This document shows, one piece after another, positions 8,265 to 16,979 of a stretch of 39,671 nucleotides of DNA. Position 1 is the stretch's first letter, and each line of letters opens with the position of its first letter. The notes under the pieces were generated by a model. The model saw nothing but the letters and a program-made list of their open reading frames with translations, did no database searches and had not been told where the DNA came from. The stretch spans positions 1 through 39,671 of the forward strand of contig CALLZY010000224.1 of the NCBI GenBank assembly GCA_937858715.1, written 5' to 3'. Position numbers and translations under genes: made by a program. Source of the stretch: an uncultured Chitinophagaceae bacterium. GTDB lineage: Bacteria > Bacteroidota > Bacteroidia > Chitinophagales > Chitinophagaceae.

Positions 8265-8945
8265 ATGAAGTTTACTTATTACGGCCACTCCTGTTTTGCG
8301 GTAGAAACTGCTGGCCAGCGCCTTCTTTTCGACCCCTTCATTACTCCAAATGAACTGGCAAAAGATATTGATATAAGCGATATCAAGGCTGATTATATTT
8401 TAGTCTCACACGGGCATGAAGACCATATAGCCAATTGTGTGGCCCTTGCAGACAGCACCGGAGCCAAAGTTATCTGCAGCTGGGAAATCTATGCATGGCT
8501 GGGCGATCAGGGCATTACCAATGCACATCCCATGAACACAGGTGGCAAATGGGACTTTGGAGCATTTACCGTAAAATGTACAGTAGCGCAACATTCAAGC
8601 GGCCTGCCTGACGGACAATATGGTGGCAACCCGATGGGATTTATTGTAACAAGCAAGGATGGCAGTTTTTATTACAGCGGCGATACGGCACTTACGCTGG
8701 ATATGCAGCTGATACCCCGCTGGGCTAAATTAGATTTTGCCATTCTGCCTATAGGCGACAACTTTACCATGGACTATGCGGATGCAACAGAAGCCGCAAA
8801 GATGATTGACTGCAAGAACATAATTGGCGTACATTTCGATACTTTTGGCTTTATCAAAATTGACCATCAGAAATCGGTTGAGGCTTTTGAAAGTGCCGGT
8901 TGTAAACTGACACTGCCTGTAATCGGACAAACGATACATATTTAA
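8265..8945 (+). CDS. UPF0173 metal-dependent hydrolase (metallo-beta-lactamase fold)
   Basis: A cytoplasmic metallo-beta-lactamase-fold hydrolase of the UPF0173 (YtkL) family. It starts [15 protein letters not shown], the standard family opening, which fixes the start at 8265 and not at the upstream ATG. Metal ligands are visible in [22 protein letters not shown] and [10 protein letters not shown]. The length of 226 residues is normal. The family's substrate is unknown. It lies 38 bases upstream of parA with no T-tract terminator between them, so readthrough into the parAB cluster is possible. Confidence 0.9.
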   Translation: MKFTYYGHSCFAVETAGQRLLFDPFITPNELAKDIDISDIKADYILVSHGHEDHIANCVALADSTGAKVICSWEIYAWLGDQGITNAHPMNTGGKWDFGAFTVKCTVAQHSSGLPDGQYGGNPMGFIVTSKDGSFYYSGDTALTLDMQLIPRWAKLDFAILPIGDNFTMDYADATEAAKMIDCKNIIGVHFDTFGFIKIDHQKSVEAFESAGCKLTLPVIGQTIHI

Positions 8946-8959
8946 TAACAATACAATTA

Positions 8960-8976
8960 TTCCGCCCCGGGCGGAA
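8960..8976. promoter_or_regulatory. GC-rich palindrome just before parA
   Basis: TTCCGCCCCGGGCGGAA is a perfect 8+8 inverted repeat around a single central C. It ends 7 bases before the parA ATG. As RNA it could fold as a 6-bp stem with a 5-base loop over the ribosome-binding region. As DNA it could be an operator. There is no T-tract, so it is not a standard terminator. Confidence 0.4.
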
Positions 8977-8983
8977 AACGGGC

Positions 8984-9784
8984 ATGGCAAGAATAATAGG
9001 AGTAGCAAACCAGAAAGGCGGTGTTGGAAAAACAACCACGGCAATTAACCTTGCTGCAAGTTTTGCAGTACTGGAGTACAAAACCCTGCTTGTAGATGGT
9101 GATCCGCAGGCAAACAGTACAACCGGCGTTGGTTTTGACCTGCACAATATCACCCAAAGCCTGTACGACTGTATGGTTAACGAGGCCAGGGCAAAGGATG
9201 TTATCCTGAAAACGGAGATTCCCAATCTCGACCTCATCCCTTCGCATATTGACCTGGTTGGTGCTGAAATCGAAATGATCAATTACCCCAACAGGGAAAG
9301 TGTGCTTAAAAATATTCTGGACAGCGTCAGAGATGAATACGATTTCATTATTATCGACTGCTCCCCTTCTCTTGGCCTTATCACTGTAAATGCCCTTACT
9401 GCATCTGATTCTGTAGCTGTTCCTGTTCAATGTGAGTTCTTCGCCCTTGAAGGATTAGGCAAACTGCTTAATACCATTAAGATTGTTCAAAGCCGGCTGA
9501 ATACATCCCTGGTGATTGAAGGTATCCTGATGACCATGTACGATGGCCGTTTGCGTCTCTGCAACCAGGTGGTGAGTGAAGTAAGGAGGCATTTTGAAGA
9601 CATGGTTTTCAGTACGATTATTCACCGCAACTCCAGACTGGCCGAAGCACCAAGTGCCGGCAAACCAGTTATTCTGTACGATGCAAACAGTAAAGGCTCG
9701 GTGAACTACCTGAACCTTGCCAAAGAAATCCTGCAGAAGAACGATATGACCAAAATAAAAAACGAAGACAGAATAATTGAGTAG
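8984..9784 (+). CDS. parA: chromosome-partitioning ATPase ParA (Soj)
   Basis: ParA is a deviant Walker ATPase that binds DNA non-specifically and, with ParB on parS sites, segregates the replication origin. The deviant Walker A KGGVGKT is at residues 11-17, with the signature lysine at 11. Switch [10 protein letters not shown] and Walker [13 protein letters not shown] follow. The length of 266 and the absence of an N-terminal HTH mark the chromosomal type Ia/Soj class. parB follows after 38 bases. The ribosome-binding region is overlapped by a palindrome at 8960-8976, which may control it. Confidence 0.95.
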   Translation: MARIIGVANQKGGVGKTTTAINLAASFAVLEYKTLLVDGDPQANSTTGVGFDLHNITQSLYDCMVNEARAKDVILKTEIPNLDLIPSHIDLVGAEIEMINYPNRESVLKNILDSVRDEYDFIIIDCSPSLGLITVNALTASDSVAVPVQCEFFALEGLGKLLNTIKIVQSRLNTSLVIEGILMTMYDGRLRLCNQVVSEVRRHFEDMVFSTIIHRNSRLAEAPSAGKPVILYDANSKGSVNYLNLAKEILQKNDMTKIKNEDRIIE

Positions 9785-9822
9785 GACTTCATCTTTTCAT
9801 TATTCTGATTATAAAACTTGTA

Positions 9823-10740
9823 ATGACAAACCCAAAACAAAATAAAGAACTACTGGGCAAAGGAATCCGCTCATTGCTGCAGAGCATTGACTCTGATTTA
9901 AAAACAGGCAGCGGAAACCTGAAAGCAACAGTGGTGGAAAATGCAACCGGCATCAGCAAGATTGCTATTGAGCATATTGAAACAAATCCCAAGCAGCCCC
10001 GCCGTGATTTTGATGAACAGGCTTTGAAAGAATTAGCCGAATCCATTAAACTTCATGATATCATTCAGCCTGTAACTGTAACAAAACTTGCTACAGGAAA
10101 ATTCAGGCTTATTTCTGGTGAAAGAAGGTGGCGGGCATCAAAAATGGCAGGCTTAAAAGAAATTCCTGCGTATATAAGACAGGCTAACGATTCACAACTG
10201 CTGGAACTTGCCCTGCTCGAAAACCTGCAGCGGGAAGACCTGAATGCGATGGAAGTTTCTCTCAGCTACAAAAGGATGATGGAAGAGCTTGATTACACAC
10301 AGGAGCAGGTAGCCGAAAGAATGGGAAAAGACAGGAGTACAGTTGCCAACTTCATCAGGCTGCTAAAATTACCGCCAGATATTCAACTTGCCGTAAGAAG
10401 CAACGAACTTACAATGGGCCATGCCCGTGCCCTGATTAATGTTGACACTATTGACAAGCAGTTATATATCTTCAAAGAAATTAAAGAAAAGGGACTATCT
10501 GTAAGACAAACTGAGGCCCTGGTCCGCAACCTCTACAAACATGAAGGGCATGTTAAAAAATCTTCAAAAACTTCTTTGCCCTCCGCTTATCAGAGAATAG
10601 AAGATAAATTAGCATCGCATTTCAGTACACGGGTAAAATTGAAACACAGCAGAACCGGCAGCGGCCAGATTGTAATTGACTACTACTCGCAGGAAGAGTT
10701 GTCGAAAATTCTCCGGCAAATGGATGCGCCACTGGATTAA
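9823..10740 (+). CDS. parB: chromosome-partitioning protein ParB (Spo0J)
   Basis: ParB is the CTP-dependent clamp that loads at parS and spreads on DNA. The N-terminal tail has the ParA-contacting stretch LGKGIRSLL. The CTPase/ParB-N domain carries NPKQPRRDFD and GERRWRA (residues 99-105). The HTH domain is QEQVAERMGKDRSTVANFIRLL, followed by the C-terminal dimerisation domain ending YYSQEELSKILRQM. The length of 305 fits the chromosomal type. No canonical parS (TGTTTCACGTGAAACA) was seen in the window, so the sites are probably elsewhere. DUF5683 and dapB follow, a gene order common in Bacteroidota. Confidence 0.95.
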   Translation: MTNPKQNKELLGKGIRSLLQSIDSDLKTGSGNLKATVVENATGISKIAIEHIETNPKQPRRDFDEQALKELAESIKLHDIIQPVTVTKLATGKFRLISGERRWRASKMAGLKEIPAYIRQANDSQLLELALLENLQREDLNAMEVSLSYKRMMEELDYTQEQVAERMGKDRSTVANFIRLLKLPPDIQLAVRSNELTMGHARALINVDTIDKQLYIFKEIKEKGLSVRQTEALVRNLYKHEGHVKKSSKTSLPSAYQRIEDKLASHFSTRVKLKHSRTGSGQIVIDYYSQEELSKILRQMDAPLD

Positions 10741-10755
10741 TGAGAACACAGATAA

Positions 10756-11391
10756 ATGAACCTCTCTAAAGTTATTGATATAAAAAAAGCATACCTGCTT
10801 ATTGCACTTCTGTTAAGCAGTATCGTTTCTTTTTCCCAGGAAAAGGAGCCGGCCATTCTTATAAAGGATAGTACGAAGGTACCGGTTGTAAAAAAAATAA
10901 GCCGCTATGATTCAGCCATGCAGGCCCATAGCCCAAGAAAAGCAGCGATAAAATCTGCCATCCTTCCCGGTCTCGGGCAGATTTACAATAAAAAATACTG
11001 GAAACTACCGCTTGTCTATGGAGCGTTGGGCACCTGTGGTGGCATCTTTGCATATAATATCAAATGGTATAAGAAAACAAGGTTTGCCTACACCGTTTTG
11101 TATAATAAGGACTCGGCCAGTTTTGATAAAGTAGATCCCAAACTCAGGTTTTTAGTGGCCAATAACAGGCTTGATGACCTGCGCTATTACCGGAATGCTT
11201 ACCGCCGTGATGTTGATTACTCAGCCCTCTTCTTTCTTGTTTTCTGGGGATTGAATGTTGTGGATGCCACCGTTGATGCCCATCTTAAAAGTTTTGATGT
11301 AAGTCCTGATTTAAGCCTGCAGGTCAGGCCGGGCTACAGCGAACTGGCCAATACAGGCGGAATCAGCCTTGTGTTGAAAATTGGGAAATAA
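10756..11391 (+). CDS. DUF5683 membrane protein
   Basis: A signal peptide or first helix (AYLLIALLLSSIVSFSQ) is followed by the DUF5683 core, RKAAIKSAILPGLGQIYNKKYWK, a hydrophobic stretch with glycines, and RRDVDYSALFFLVFWGLNVVDATVDAHLKSFDV. That layout suggests two or three membrane segments with the IPGLGQIYN motif at the membrane face. The family is Bacteroidota-specific in my knowledge and of unknown role. It lies 15 bases after parB, is probably co-transcribed, and precedes dapB, which has its own promoter. A link with chromosome segregation or cell-envelope growth is suggested only by its constant neighbourhood. Confidence 0.85.
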   Translation: MNLSKVIDIKKAYLLIALLLSSIVSFSQEKEPAILIKDSTKVPVVKKISRYDSAMQAHSPRKAAIKSAILPGLGQIYNKKYWKLPLVYGALGTCGGIFAYNIKWYKKTRFAYTVLYNKDSASFDKVDPKLRFLVANNRLDDLRYYRNAYRRDVDYSALFFLVFWGLNVVDATVDAHLKSFDVSPDLSLQVRPGYSELANTGGISLVLKIGK

Positions 11392-11430
11392 AATCTCACT
11401 CTCACCCCTGACCCTGTTTTTTAATATCCC

Positions 11431-11438
11431 TACATTTG
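11431..11438 (+). promoter_or_regulatory. -7 promoter motif of dapB
   Basis: TACATTTG matches TAnnTTTG and lies 20 bases before the dapB ATG. No good -33 TTTG is present. It would drive dapB together with the overlapping kinase gene and the regulator. Confidence 0.45.
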
Positions 11439-11457
11439 AACAAATAAATTTTACGCT

Positions 11458-12174
11458 ATGCGGATTGCATTAATCGGTTATGGAAAAATGGGAAAGGCTA
11501 TTGAGGAAGTTGCTGTACAAAGGGGGCACCAGATAGTGCTAAAGATAGACCAGCCTAACCTGCATGAGTTTACAAAGGAAAACATGGCTAATGCAGATGT
11601 GGCCATCGAGTTTACCAGTCCGCATAGTGCTTATGATAACGTAAAAAAATGTCTTGAATTCGGCGTTGCTGTTGTTTGTGGTTCTACAGGCTGGACAGAC
11701 AGATTAGAAGAATTAAAGAATTACTGCCAGAATAATAATGGAGCCTTTGTTTATTCGAGCAATTACAGTGTAGGCGTAAATATTTTTTTTGAAGTAAATA
11801 AAAAACTGGCTGCGCTGATGTCTCCGCATCATGATTATGAGGTGATATTAGAAGAAATTCACCATACAGCCAAGAAAGATGCTCCAAGCGGAACCGCTAT
11901 CACATTGGCAGAAGATATTCTGAAGCAGATACAACGAAAAAAGCATTGGGTGAATGACCTTAGCGATAATCCGGAAGACCTGGAAATCATCAGCCAGCGG
12001 ATTGACCCCACACCCGGTACACATAGTGTAAAATATTCTTCGGTAATAGACAATATAGAAATAATCCATACGGCACACAACAGGACAGGTTTCGCCACCG
12101 GTTCTGTAATTGCTGCTGAGTTCTTATCCGGCAGGAAAGGATTCTTTACAATGAAAGATGTGCTGGGCTTATGA
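11458..12174 (+). CDS. dapB: 4-hydroxy-tetrahydrodipicolinate reductase
   Basis: DapB reduces the dihydrodipicolinate precursor with NAD(P)H in lysine and diaminopimelate synthesis, feeding peptidoglycan. The nucleotide-binding loop is IGYGKMGKAIEEVA at the N-terminus. The catalytic block is EIHHTAKKDAPSGTA, and the C-terminal closing helix carries FATGSVIAAEFLSGRKGFFTMKDVLGL. At 238 residues it is shorter than the E. coli enzyme (273), as usual for Bacteroidota. Its stop codon overlaps the start of the sensor kinase gene (ATGA), so the two are translationally coupled. Confidence 0.95.
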   Translation: MRIALIGYGKMGKAIEEVAVQRGHQIVLKIDQPNLHEFTKENMANADVAIEFTSPHSAYDNVKKCLEFGVAVVCGSTGWTDRLEELKNYCQNNNGAFVYSSNYSVGVNIFFEVNKKLAALMSPHHDYEVILEEIHHTAKKDAPSGTAITLAEDILKQIQRKKHWVNDLSDNPEDLEIISQRIDPTPGTHSVKYSSVIDNIEIIHTAHNRTGFATGSVIAAEFLSGRKGFFTMKDVLGL

Positions 12175-13982
12175 AGCAACTGATTTCAATTGTATATTTT
12201 TTTATCTTCTCTGTCACCCTCAGTGCACAATTGAACACTGACAGTCTTAGAGGAATTATTGAATCCGAAAAGACTGCATATTCTCAAAAGATGGATGCGG
12301 CTGTTAATCTTGTAAAAAGCTACCATCTCAGCAATTTTGATTTAGCAATACTTGAAAGTAATAGGGCAATTGTACTTGCAAGAAAAAATGGTGACTCATC
12401 TAATGTGGCAGCTTTATTGAGGCTTCAGGGAGTAGCCAGCTACTTCAAAGGAAAATATGATATTGCAGCAACAGATTTTTATACTTCAATCTCCATTTTT
12501 GAAAAACTGGATAACCAACAAAAGGAGCTTGCCGCCACTTATAACGATCTTGCCAAGTTATACAGAAAAACAAGAGACCTGGACAAGGCTCTTGAGAACT
12601 ATAACAAAGCAGATAAGTTATTTCGCCAGTTAAGAGACACCGGCGGCATTGCAATGATATTAAACGAGTCGGGTGTTGTTTTCGAGTATAAGAATGACTT
12701 TAAAGAAGCAGTAAACCGCTATTCTGCCTCAATGGCTCTTGCAGAAAAAACAGGCGATTCGCTAAGTGTATCTTATTCTCTAAGCAATATTGCAGGGGTT
12801 TATGTTGCAGAAAAAAAATTCGGGCTTGCTGAGAAAAACCTGCTCAGGGCACTGCAAATACGACAACTGCTTAATGACAGTTTTGCCATAGCACTTACCT
12901 ATTCAGACCTTGGCACCACTATGAACGCAAAGGAGGATTATGCAAAGGCGATCACATATCTTCTCGAAAGCAACCGGATAGCTGAAAAGATGAGCTACCC
13001 GGAGCTTCAGTCAAACAATTACAATGAACTATCGGCCTTGTATCAAAAGCAGGGAGATTTTAAGCAGGCTTATCTCTGCTATGTAAAAAGAACAGGTTTG
13101 CGTGACAGTTTATTTGCCATTGAAAAAACAAAACAGATTCAGGAACTGAATACCAGGTACGAAACATCCAAAAAAGAGCAGCAAATAGCACATCAGCAGA
13201 GCAAACTAAGGCTGCAAACTTTTTTATTCGCCGGTATTGCAGGGCTTGTATTACTTTCCACACTTTTGGCCTACTCGTATTACAAACGCTATAAACTAAA
13301 AAAGGAAACCCAGCATCAGTCCGAAATAATGAAGCAGCAGGAACTTGCCGTGAAAGCAGTGCTGGAAGCAGAGGAAAATGAACGGCAGCGTATTGCCAAA
13401 GATTTACATGATGGTGTTGGGCAAATGATGAGTGCTGCAAAAATGAACTTGTCGGCCTTTGAAGATGATCTCAGTTTCTCCAATGCAGAACAAAAAAACT
13501 CTTTCAATAAGATTATTTCCCTTGTAGATGAAAGTTGCCGTGAGGTAAGAAATGTATCTCATATTATGATGCCAAATGCTTTGCTGAAAAATGGGCTTTC
13601 ATCTGCCATCAAAGACTTTGTCGATAAACTGTCTAACAAAAACCTGAAAGTTCAGGTATATACCGAAGGCCTGAATGAGCGGATTGATGCAAATATAGAA
13701 ACCGTACTTTACAGGGTGATACAGGAATGTGTAAACAATGCTATAAAACATTCCGGCGCCAGCACTCTTGACATTTCAGTTATAAAAGACCAGGATGGCA
13801 TAAGTGGAACTATAGAAGATAACGGCAAAGGGTTTGACATTAATGACAAAGAAAAATTTGAAGGTGTAGGTTTGAAAAACATAACTACCCGCATTGAGTA
13901 CCTCAAGGGAACTGTTGACTTTGACTCATCTCCCGGCAGAGGAACGCTGGTAGCCCTGCATGTACCCTTACAACAAAACTGA
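12171..13982 (+). CDS. TPR-containing sensor histidine kinase (HisKA_3 type)
   Basis: A membrane sensor kinase partnered with the LuxR-type regulator that follows. It has a signal peptide (ending VTLSAQ) and about 300 residues of tetratricopeptide repeats outside the cytoplasmic membrane, for example LAATYNDLAKLYRKTRDLDK. One membrane helix lies at about residues 350-371, then a coiled linker, the HisKA_3 dimerisation helix with phospho-acceptor His413 in RIAKDLHDGVGQ, and the HATPase domain with the N-box ECVNNAIKHSG and the G-boxes DNGKGFD and GVGLKNI. The periplasmic TPRs suggest that it senses a protein or peptide. It begins inside the dapB stop codon, an uncommon pairing. Confidence 0.93.
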   Translation: MKQLISIVYFFIFSVTLSAQLNTDSLRGIIESEKTAYSQKMDAAVNLVKSYHLSNFDLAILESNRAIVLARKNGDSSNVAALLRLQGVASYFKGKYDIAATDFYTSISIFEKLDNQQKELAATYNDLAKLYRKTRDLDKALENYNKADKLFRQLRDTGGIAMILNESGVVFEYKNDFKEAVNRYSASMALAEKTGDSLSVSYSLSNIAGVYVAEKKFGLAEKNLLRALQIRQLLNDSFAIALTYSDLGTTMNAKEDYAKAITYLLESNRIAEKMSYPELQSNNYNELSALYQKQGDFKQAYLCYVKRTGLRDSLFAIEKTKQIQELNTRYETSKKEQQIAHQQSKLRLQTFLFAGIAGLVLLSTLLAYSYYKRYKLKKETQHQSEIMKQQELAVKAVLEAEENERQRIAKDLHDGVGQMMSAAKMNLSAFEDDLSFSNAEQKNSFNKIISLVDESCREVRNVSHIMMPNALLKNGLSSAIKDFVDKLSNKNLKVQVYTEGLNERIDANIETVLYRVIQECVNNAIKHSGASTLDISVIKDQDGISGTIEDNGKGFDINDKEKFEGVGLKNITTRIEYLKGTVDFDSSPGRGTLVALHVPLQQN

Positions 13983-14021
13983 AAAAATTGTACCTTAATT
14001 CCTGAATGAACCATTAGCTAC

Positions 14022-14663
14022 ATGAAAAGGGAAAAAATAACACTGGGCATTGTTGATGACCATCAGATTGTAATAGATGGCCTGATGTCGTTGCTGAAAG
14101 GTCATGAAAAATTCAGGTTTGCTTTTGCCACCACAGAACCGGCTTCGGTCATTGACCGAATAGCAGCATCAGACATTGATGTGTTACTTACCGATGTAAT
14201 GATGCCGGTACTGCCAGGGAACGAACTGGCCAAACTGGTGAAGAAGCGATTCCCGCATGTTAAAATACTGGCTTTATCAATGAGCGGACAAGGAGACCTT
14301 GTTAATGAAATGATAGAACAGGCTGATATTTCAGGTTACGTATTGAAGAATATCGGGAAGCAAGAACTGATTGCTGCGCTGGAGAAAATAGCCGGTGGCG
14401 GCATTTATTTCAGTGAAGAAGTAATAAACGAACTGCAAACCACTGCAAGCAAAAAGAAGCAAAAAGAAGAATCGCAATTAACTGCCCGTGAAATAGAAAT
14501 TATTCAGCTTATTGAAAAGGAGTTTAACAACAAACAGATTGCCGAGACTCTTTTCATTTCAGAACGTACAGTAGAAACACACAGAAAGAATATTTTCCGA
14601 AAGACAAATACAAATTCCGTTATCGGTCTTGTAAAATTCGCCTACGAACACCGGCTAATCTGA
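14022..14663 (+). CDS. NarL/FixJ-type response regulator
   Basis: The receiver domain has the acidic pair D12-D13 (IVDDHQIV), the phospho-acceptor Asp58 in LLTDVMMP, Ser/Thr in LALSMSG and the conserved lysine in YVLKNIG. The C-terminal LuxR-type HTH runs from about residue 145 (LTAREIEIIQLIEKEFNNKQ, then SERTVETHRKNIFRKT). It lies 39 bases after the kinase gene and is surely its partner. Targets are unknown. A bidirectional terminator follows at 14699-14728. Confidence 0.95.
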   Translation: MKREKITLGIVDDHQIVIDGLMSLLKGHEKFRFAFATTEPASVIDRIAASDIDVLLTDVMMPVLPGNELAKLVKKRFPHVKILALSMSGQGDLVNEMIEQADISGYVLKNIGKQELIAALEKIAGGGIYFSEEVINELQTTASKKKQKEESQLTAREIEIIQLIEKEFNNKQIAETLFISERTVETHRKNIFRKTNTNSVIGLVKFAYEHRLI

Positions 14664-14698
14664 GAAAGAATCAATACCATTCAAACTTGCACACAAAC

Positions 14699-14728
14699 AA
14701 AAAAGCCACCTGTTTTGCAGATGGCTTT
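14699..14728. terminator. bidirectional terminator between the response regulator and rpsG
   Basis: An 11-bp stem (AAAGCCACCTG with CAGATGGCTTT, one mismatch, 5-base loop) has a T-run on the minus strand (six T) and a TTTAATTATTTT tract on the plus strand. It closes the converging dapB-kinase-regulator and rpsL-rpsG units. Confidence 0.85.
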
Positions 14729-14747
14729 AATTATTTTGTTCAGCTTA

Positions 14748-15215
14748 TTATACTTTAAAGTGGGCGAAAGCCTTGTTGGCTTCGGCCATACGGTGTGTGT
14801 CTTCTTTCTTTTTGAAAGCAGAACCTTCACCTTTGCTGGCAGCTACGATTTCGTTAGCCAGTTTATCAGCCATGCTACGGCCATTTCTTTCACGGCTGTA
14901 GCGGATTAACCATTTAATGCTCAAAGAAATTTTTCTGTCGGCACGAACCTCAGAAGGAATCTGGAAAGTGGCACCACCAATACGACGGCTGCGAACCTCA
15001 ACGGCAGGAGTTACATTGGTCAAAGCTTTTTTCCAAACTTCGTATCCATCTTCATTTGTTTGCTTGGCTACTTTAGCCAGTGCATCATAGAAAATGGTAA
15101 AGGCACCGCTTTTTTTACCTTCCCACATCAGGTTGTTTACAAAACGGGTAACCAATTTATCATTATACCTTGGATCGGGTGCTAAAGGGAGTTTTTTTGC
15201 TTGTGCTTTCCGCAT
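14748..15215 (-). CDS. rpsG: 30S ribosomal protein S7
   Basis: S7 nucleates assembly of the 16S 3' domain and contacts the E-site tRNA. The sequence is full length (155) and begins [19 protein letters not shown], with the family blocks [35 protein letters not shown] and [22 protein letters not shown]. It lies 80 bases after rpsL in the same direction. A terminator follows immediately, so fusA, normally next in the str operon, is absent from this unit. Confidence 0.98.
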   Translation of the reverse strand: MRKAQAKKLPLAPDPRYNDKLVTRFVNNLMWEGKKSGAFTIFYDALAKVAKQTNEDGYEVWKKALTNVTPAVEVRSRRIGGATFQIPSEVRADRKISLSIKWLIRYSRERNGRSMADKLANEIVAASKGEGSAFKKKEDTHRMAEANKAFAHFKV

Positions 15216-15295
15216 GAGTGTTAATTTTTATAGTTCTGCTGTAGCTGAATTTCTTCAAGTTTTAAAACTTTACTCAGTACAAATTATGATTGAAA

Positions 15296-15676
15296 TTATT
15301 TTTTAGCTTTCTCTTTCTTAGTACCATACTTAGAACGGCTCTTCTTACGGTCTTTGACACCGGCAGTATCGAGAGAACCACGAACAATATGATAACGAAC
15401 ACCTGGTAAGTCTTTTACCCTTCCGCCACGGATAAGAACGATTGAGTGTTCCTGCAGGTTATGACCTTCTCCGGGAATATAGGCAATTACTTCTACCTTG
15501 TTGGTAAGGCGCACTTTGGCAACTTTACGGAGGGCTGAGTTAGGCTTTTTAGGTGTAGTAGTATATACCCTTGTACATACACCACGACGCTGAGGACACT
15601 GATCCAAAGCCCTTGATTTGCTTTTGGCCCTGATGATTTCTCTTCCTTTTCTTACTAATTGTTGAATTGTAGGCAT
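15296..15676 (-). CDS. rpsL: 30S ribosomal protein S12
   Basis: S12 sits at the decoding centre and controls accuracy. All conserved blocks are present: [63 protein letters not shown] and [13 protein letters not shown]. The streptomycin-related lysines in TPKKPNSAL and GGRVKDLPG are the wild-type residues. The C-terminal tail is basic ([16 protein letters not shown]). A strong Bacteroidota promoter (15701-15732) lies just upstream and gives a leader of about 18 bases. Confidence 0.98.
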   Translation of the reverse strand: MPTIQQLVRKGREIIRAKSKSRALDQCPQRRGVCTRVYTTTPKKPNSALRKVAKVRLTNKVEVIAYIPGEGHNLQEHSIVLIRGGRVKDLPGVRYHIVRGSLDTAGVKDRKKSRSKYGTKKEKAKK

Positions 15677-15700
15677 TCTTAACCCTTATTTTTGGGACGG

Positions 15701-15732
15701 CAAAGGTAAAGGCGCTGTGCTTAAATTCCAAA
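15701..15732 (-). promoter_or_regulatory. rpsL-rpsG promoter
   Basis: On the minus strand TTTG (15732-15729) and TACCTTTG (15708-15701) are separated by 20 bases, an exact match to the Bacteroidota -33/-7 consensus. This is one of the two best promoter matches in the window and sits where a ribosomal protein operon should start. Confidence 0.85.
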
Positions 15733-15785
15733 AATCATCCAAAATAATCCGATCAAAAACACAAAATATTTACCTTTTTCCAGCA

Positions 15786-15818
15786 AAAAGTCCCGAAATC
15801 TGAAGTTTCGGGACTTTT
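15786..15818 (-). terminator. terminator of ilvE
   Basis: A perfect 13-bp stem (AAAAGTCCCGAAA with TTTCGGGACTTTT, 7-base loop) lies 22 bases after the ilvE stop and ends in a T-run on the minus strand. The same stem also has T residues on the plus strand, but no rightward gene ends here. Confidence 0.9.
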
Positions 15819-15839
15819 AGTTAGTTCAGAATTACTAGC

Positions 15840-16907
15840 CTATTTTACAGGGTACATCCAGTTGTAAACATCTTCTGCCCTTGCTACCCGTATATCTGTG
15901 AGCCGTTCTTTTACCTTAGCTGCTGTTTTCCAACTATCTGTGGAAAATTTCATTTCAATGTCATTATATTTCAGCTCCTGAACATAAGAAATGGTGGCGG
16001 CAGTTCCTGTTCCAAAGATTTCCTTTAACTGACCTTCTTTATATGCAGCAACAATTTCATCAATACCAAGCGGCCGCTCTTCTACTTTTAAGCCCATAGC
16101 TTTCAAAAGTATAATAACACTCATCCGTGTTACGCCAGCCAGGATAGTTCCCTGACTCAAATCCGGAGTAATTGCGGTATCTCCTATTATGAAAAAAACG
16201 TTCATTGTGCCGCATTCCTGCACATATTTATGCTCGGTAGCATCTGTCCATAGCACCTGGTCATAACCGCCCATTTTAGCCTGTGCTGTGGGGAACATTG
16301 CAGCGCCATAATTTCCGGCAGCCTTTGCATAACCGGCACCACCTTCAGCAGCTCTTACATATTTTTCTTCTACCATCAGCCGCATGGGGGCATTGTAATA
16401 AGGGCCAGACGGGCTGAGGATGATCAGGAACTTATATTTGTCCGAAGGCCTTACGCCAATCAGTTCATCTGTAGAAATCATAAAAGGCCGGATGTACAAA
16501 GCATTGTCTTCTTTAGAAGGTATCCAGTCTTTATCCAAAGAAATCAATTTCGTCATACCATCAACAAAGATTTCTTCCGGCACTTCCGGCATTTGCATCC
16601 TTTGTGCGGATACATTGAACCGCTTAAAATTATCATAAGGACGGAAGATATATGCATTACCAGCCGCATCCTTATAAGCTTTGATACCTTCAAAAATTGC
16701 CTGACCATAATGCAATACTGCCATTGCAGGTGTAAACGTAAGCGGGCCATAAGGCTTTATTTGCACATTTTTCCACTCACCATTTTCATAATCAGCTTCC
16801 AGCATATGGTCAGTAAAAACTTTTCCAAAGGGAAGATTGTCAAAATCAACTTCAGGTAACCTGCTCTTCTGCACTTTTGTTACCGGAATATCCATTGTTG
16901 CCATCAT
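15840..16907 (-). CDS. ilvE: branched-chain amino acid aminotransferase (type II BCAT)
   Basis: A PLP class IV transaminase that makes leucine, isoleucine and valine from their keto acids using glutamate. It belongs to the longer, eukaryote-like BCAT group. Blocks include HYGQAIFEGIKAYK, RPFDNF-like FRPYDNFKRFN, the PLP lysine in GYAKAAGNYG, and QECGTMNVFFI and FGTGTAATISYV. The longest frame opens with a TTG at 16931, but ATG codons at 16907, 16904 and 16895 are better starts (MMATMDIPVTKV), and the TTG would lie against the divergent promoter. It is a single gene with its own terminator. Confidence 0.93.
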   Translation of the reverse strand: MMATMDIPVTKVQKSRLPEVDFDNLPFGKVFTDHMLEADYENGEWKNVQIKPYGPLTFTPAMAVLHYGQAIFEGIKAYKDAAGNAYIFRPYDNFKRFNVSAQRMQMPEVPEEIFVDGMTKLISLDKDWIPSKEDNALYIRPFMISTDELIGVRPSDKYKFLIILSPSGPYYNAPMRLMVEEKYVRAAEGGAGYAKAAGNYGAAMFPTAQAKMGGYDQVLWTDATEHKYVQECGTMNVFFIIGDTAITPDLSQGTILAGVTRMSVIILLKAMGLKVEERPLGIDEIVAAYKEGQLKEIFGTGTAATISYVQELKYNDIEMKFSTDSWKTAAKVKERLTDIRVARAEDVYNWMYPVK

Positions 16908-16914
16908 AATAGTA

Positions 16915-16922
16915 TATTTTTG
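16915..16922 (+). promoter_or_regulatory. -7 promoter motif of the HolD-like gene
   Basis: TATTTTTG matches TAnnTTTG. It overlaps the TTG that opens the longest rightward frame (16920), so it argues for the ATG at 16980 as the real start, with a leader of about 50 bases. A -33 TTG lies 17 bases upstream and is imperfect. Confidence 0.45.
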
Positions 16923-16979
16923 GGGATTCAAATAAACGAAAAAAAGCTAACAGTCATTAGTGATTATTATCAACCTTTT

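Noticed and set aside
8854-9430. Leftward frames of 142 and 157 codons across the start of parA
   Set aside because: Antisense to the conserved Walker motifs of parA, overlapping each other, with no family similarity seen.
8946-11457. Search for a parS site near parAB
   Set aside because: No sequence close to TGTTTCACGTGAAACA was seen. The palindrome at 8960-8976 is unrelated in sequence.
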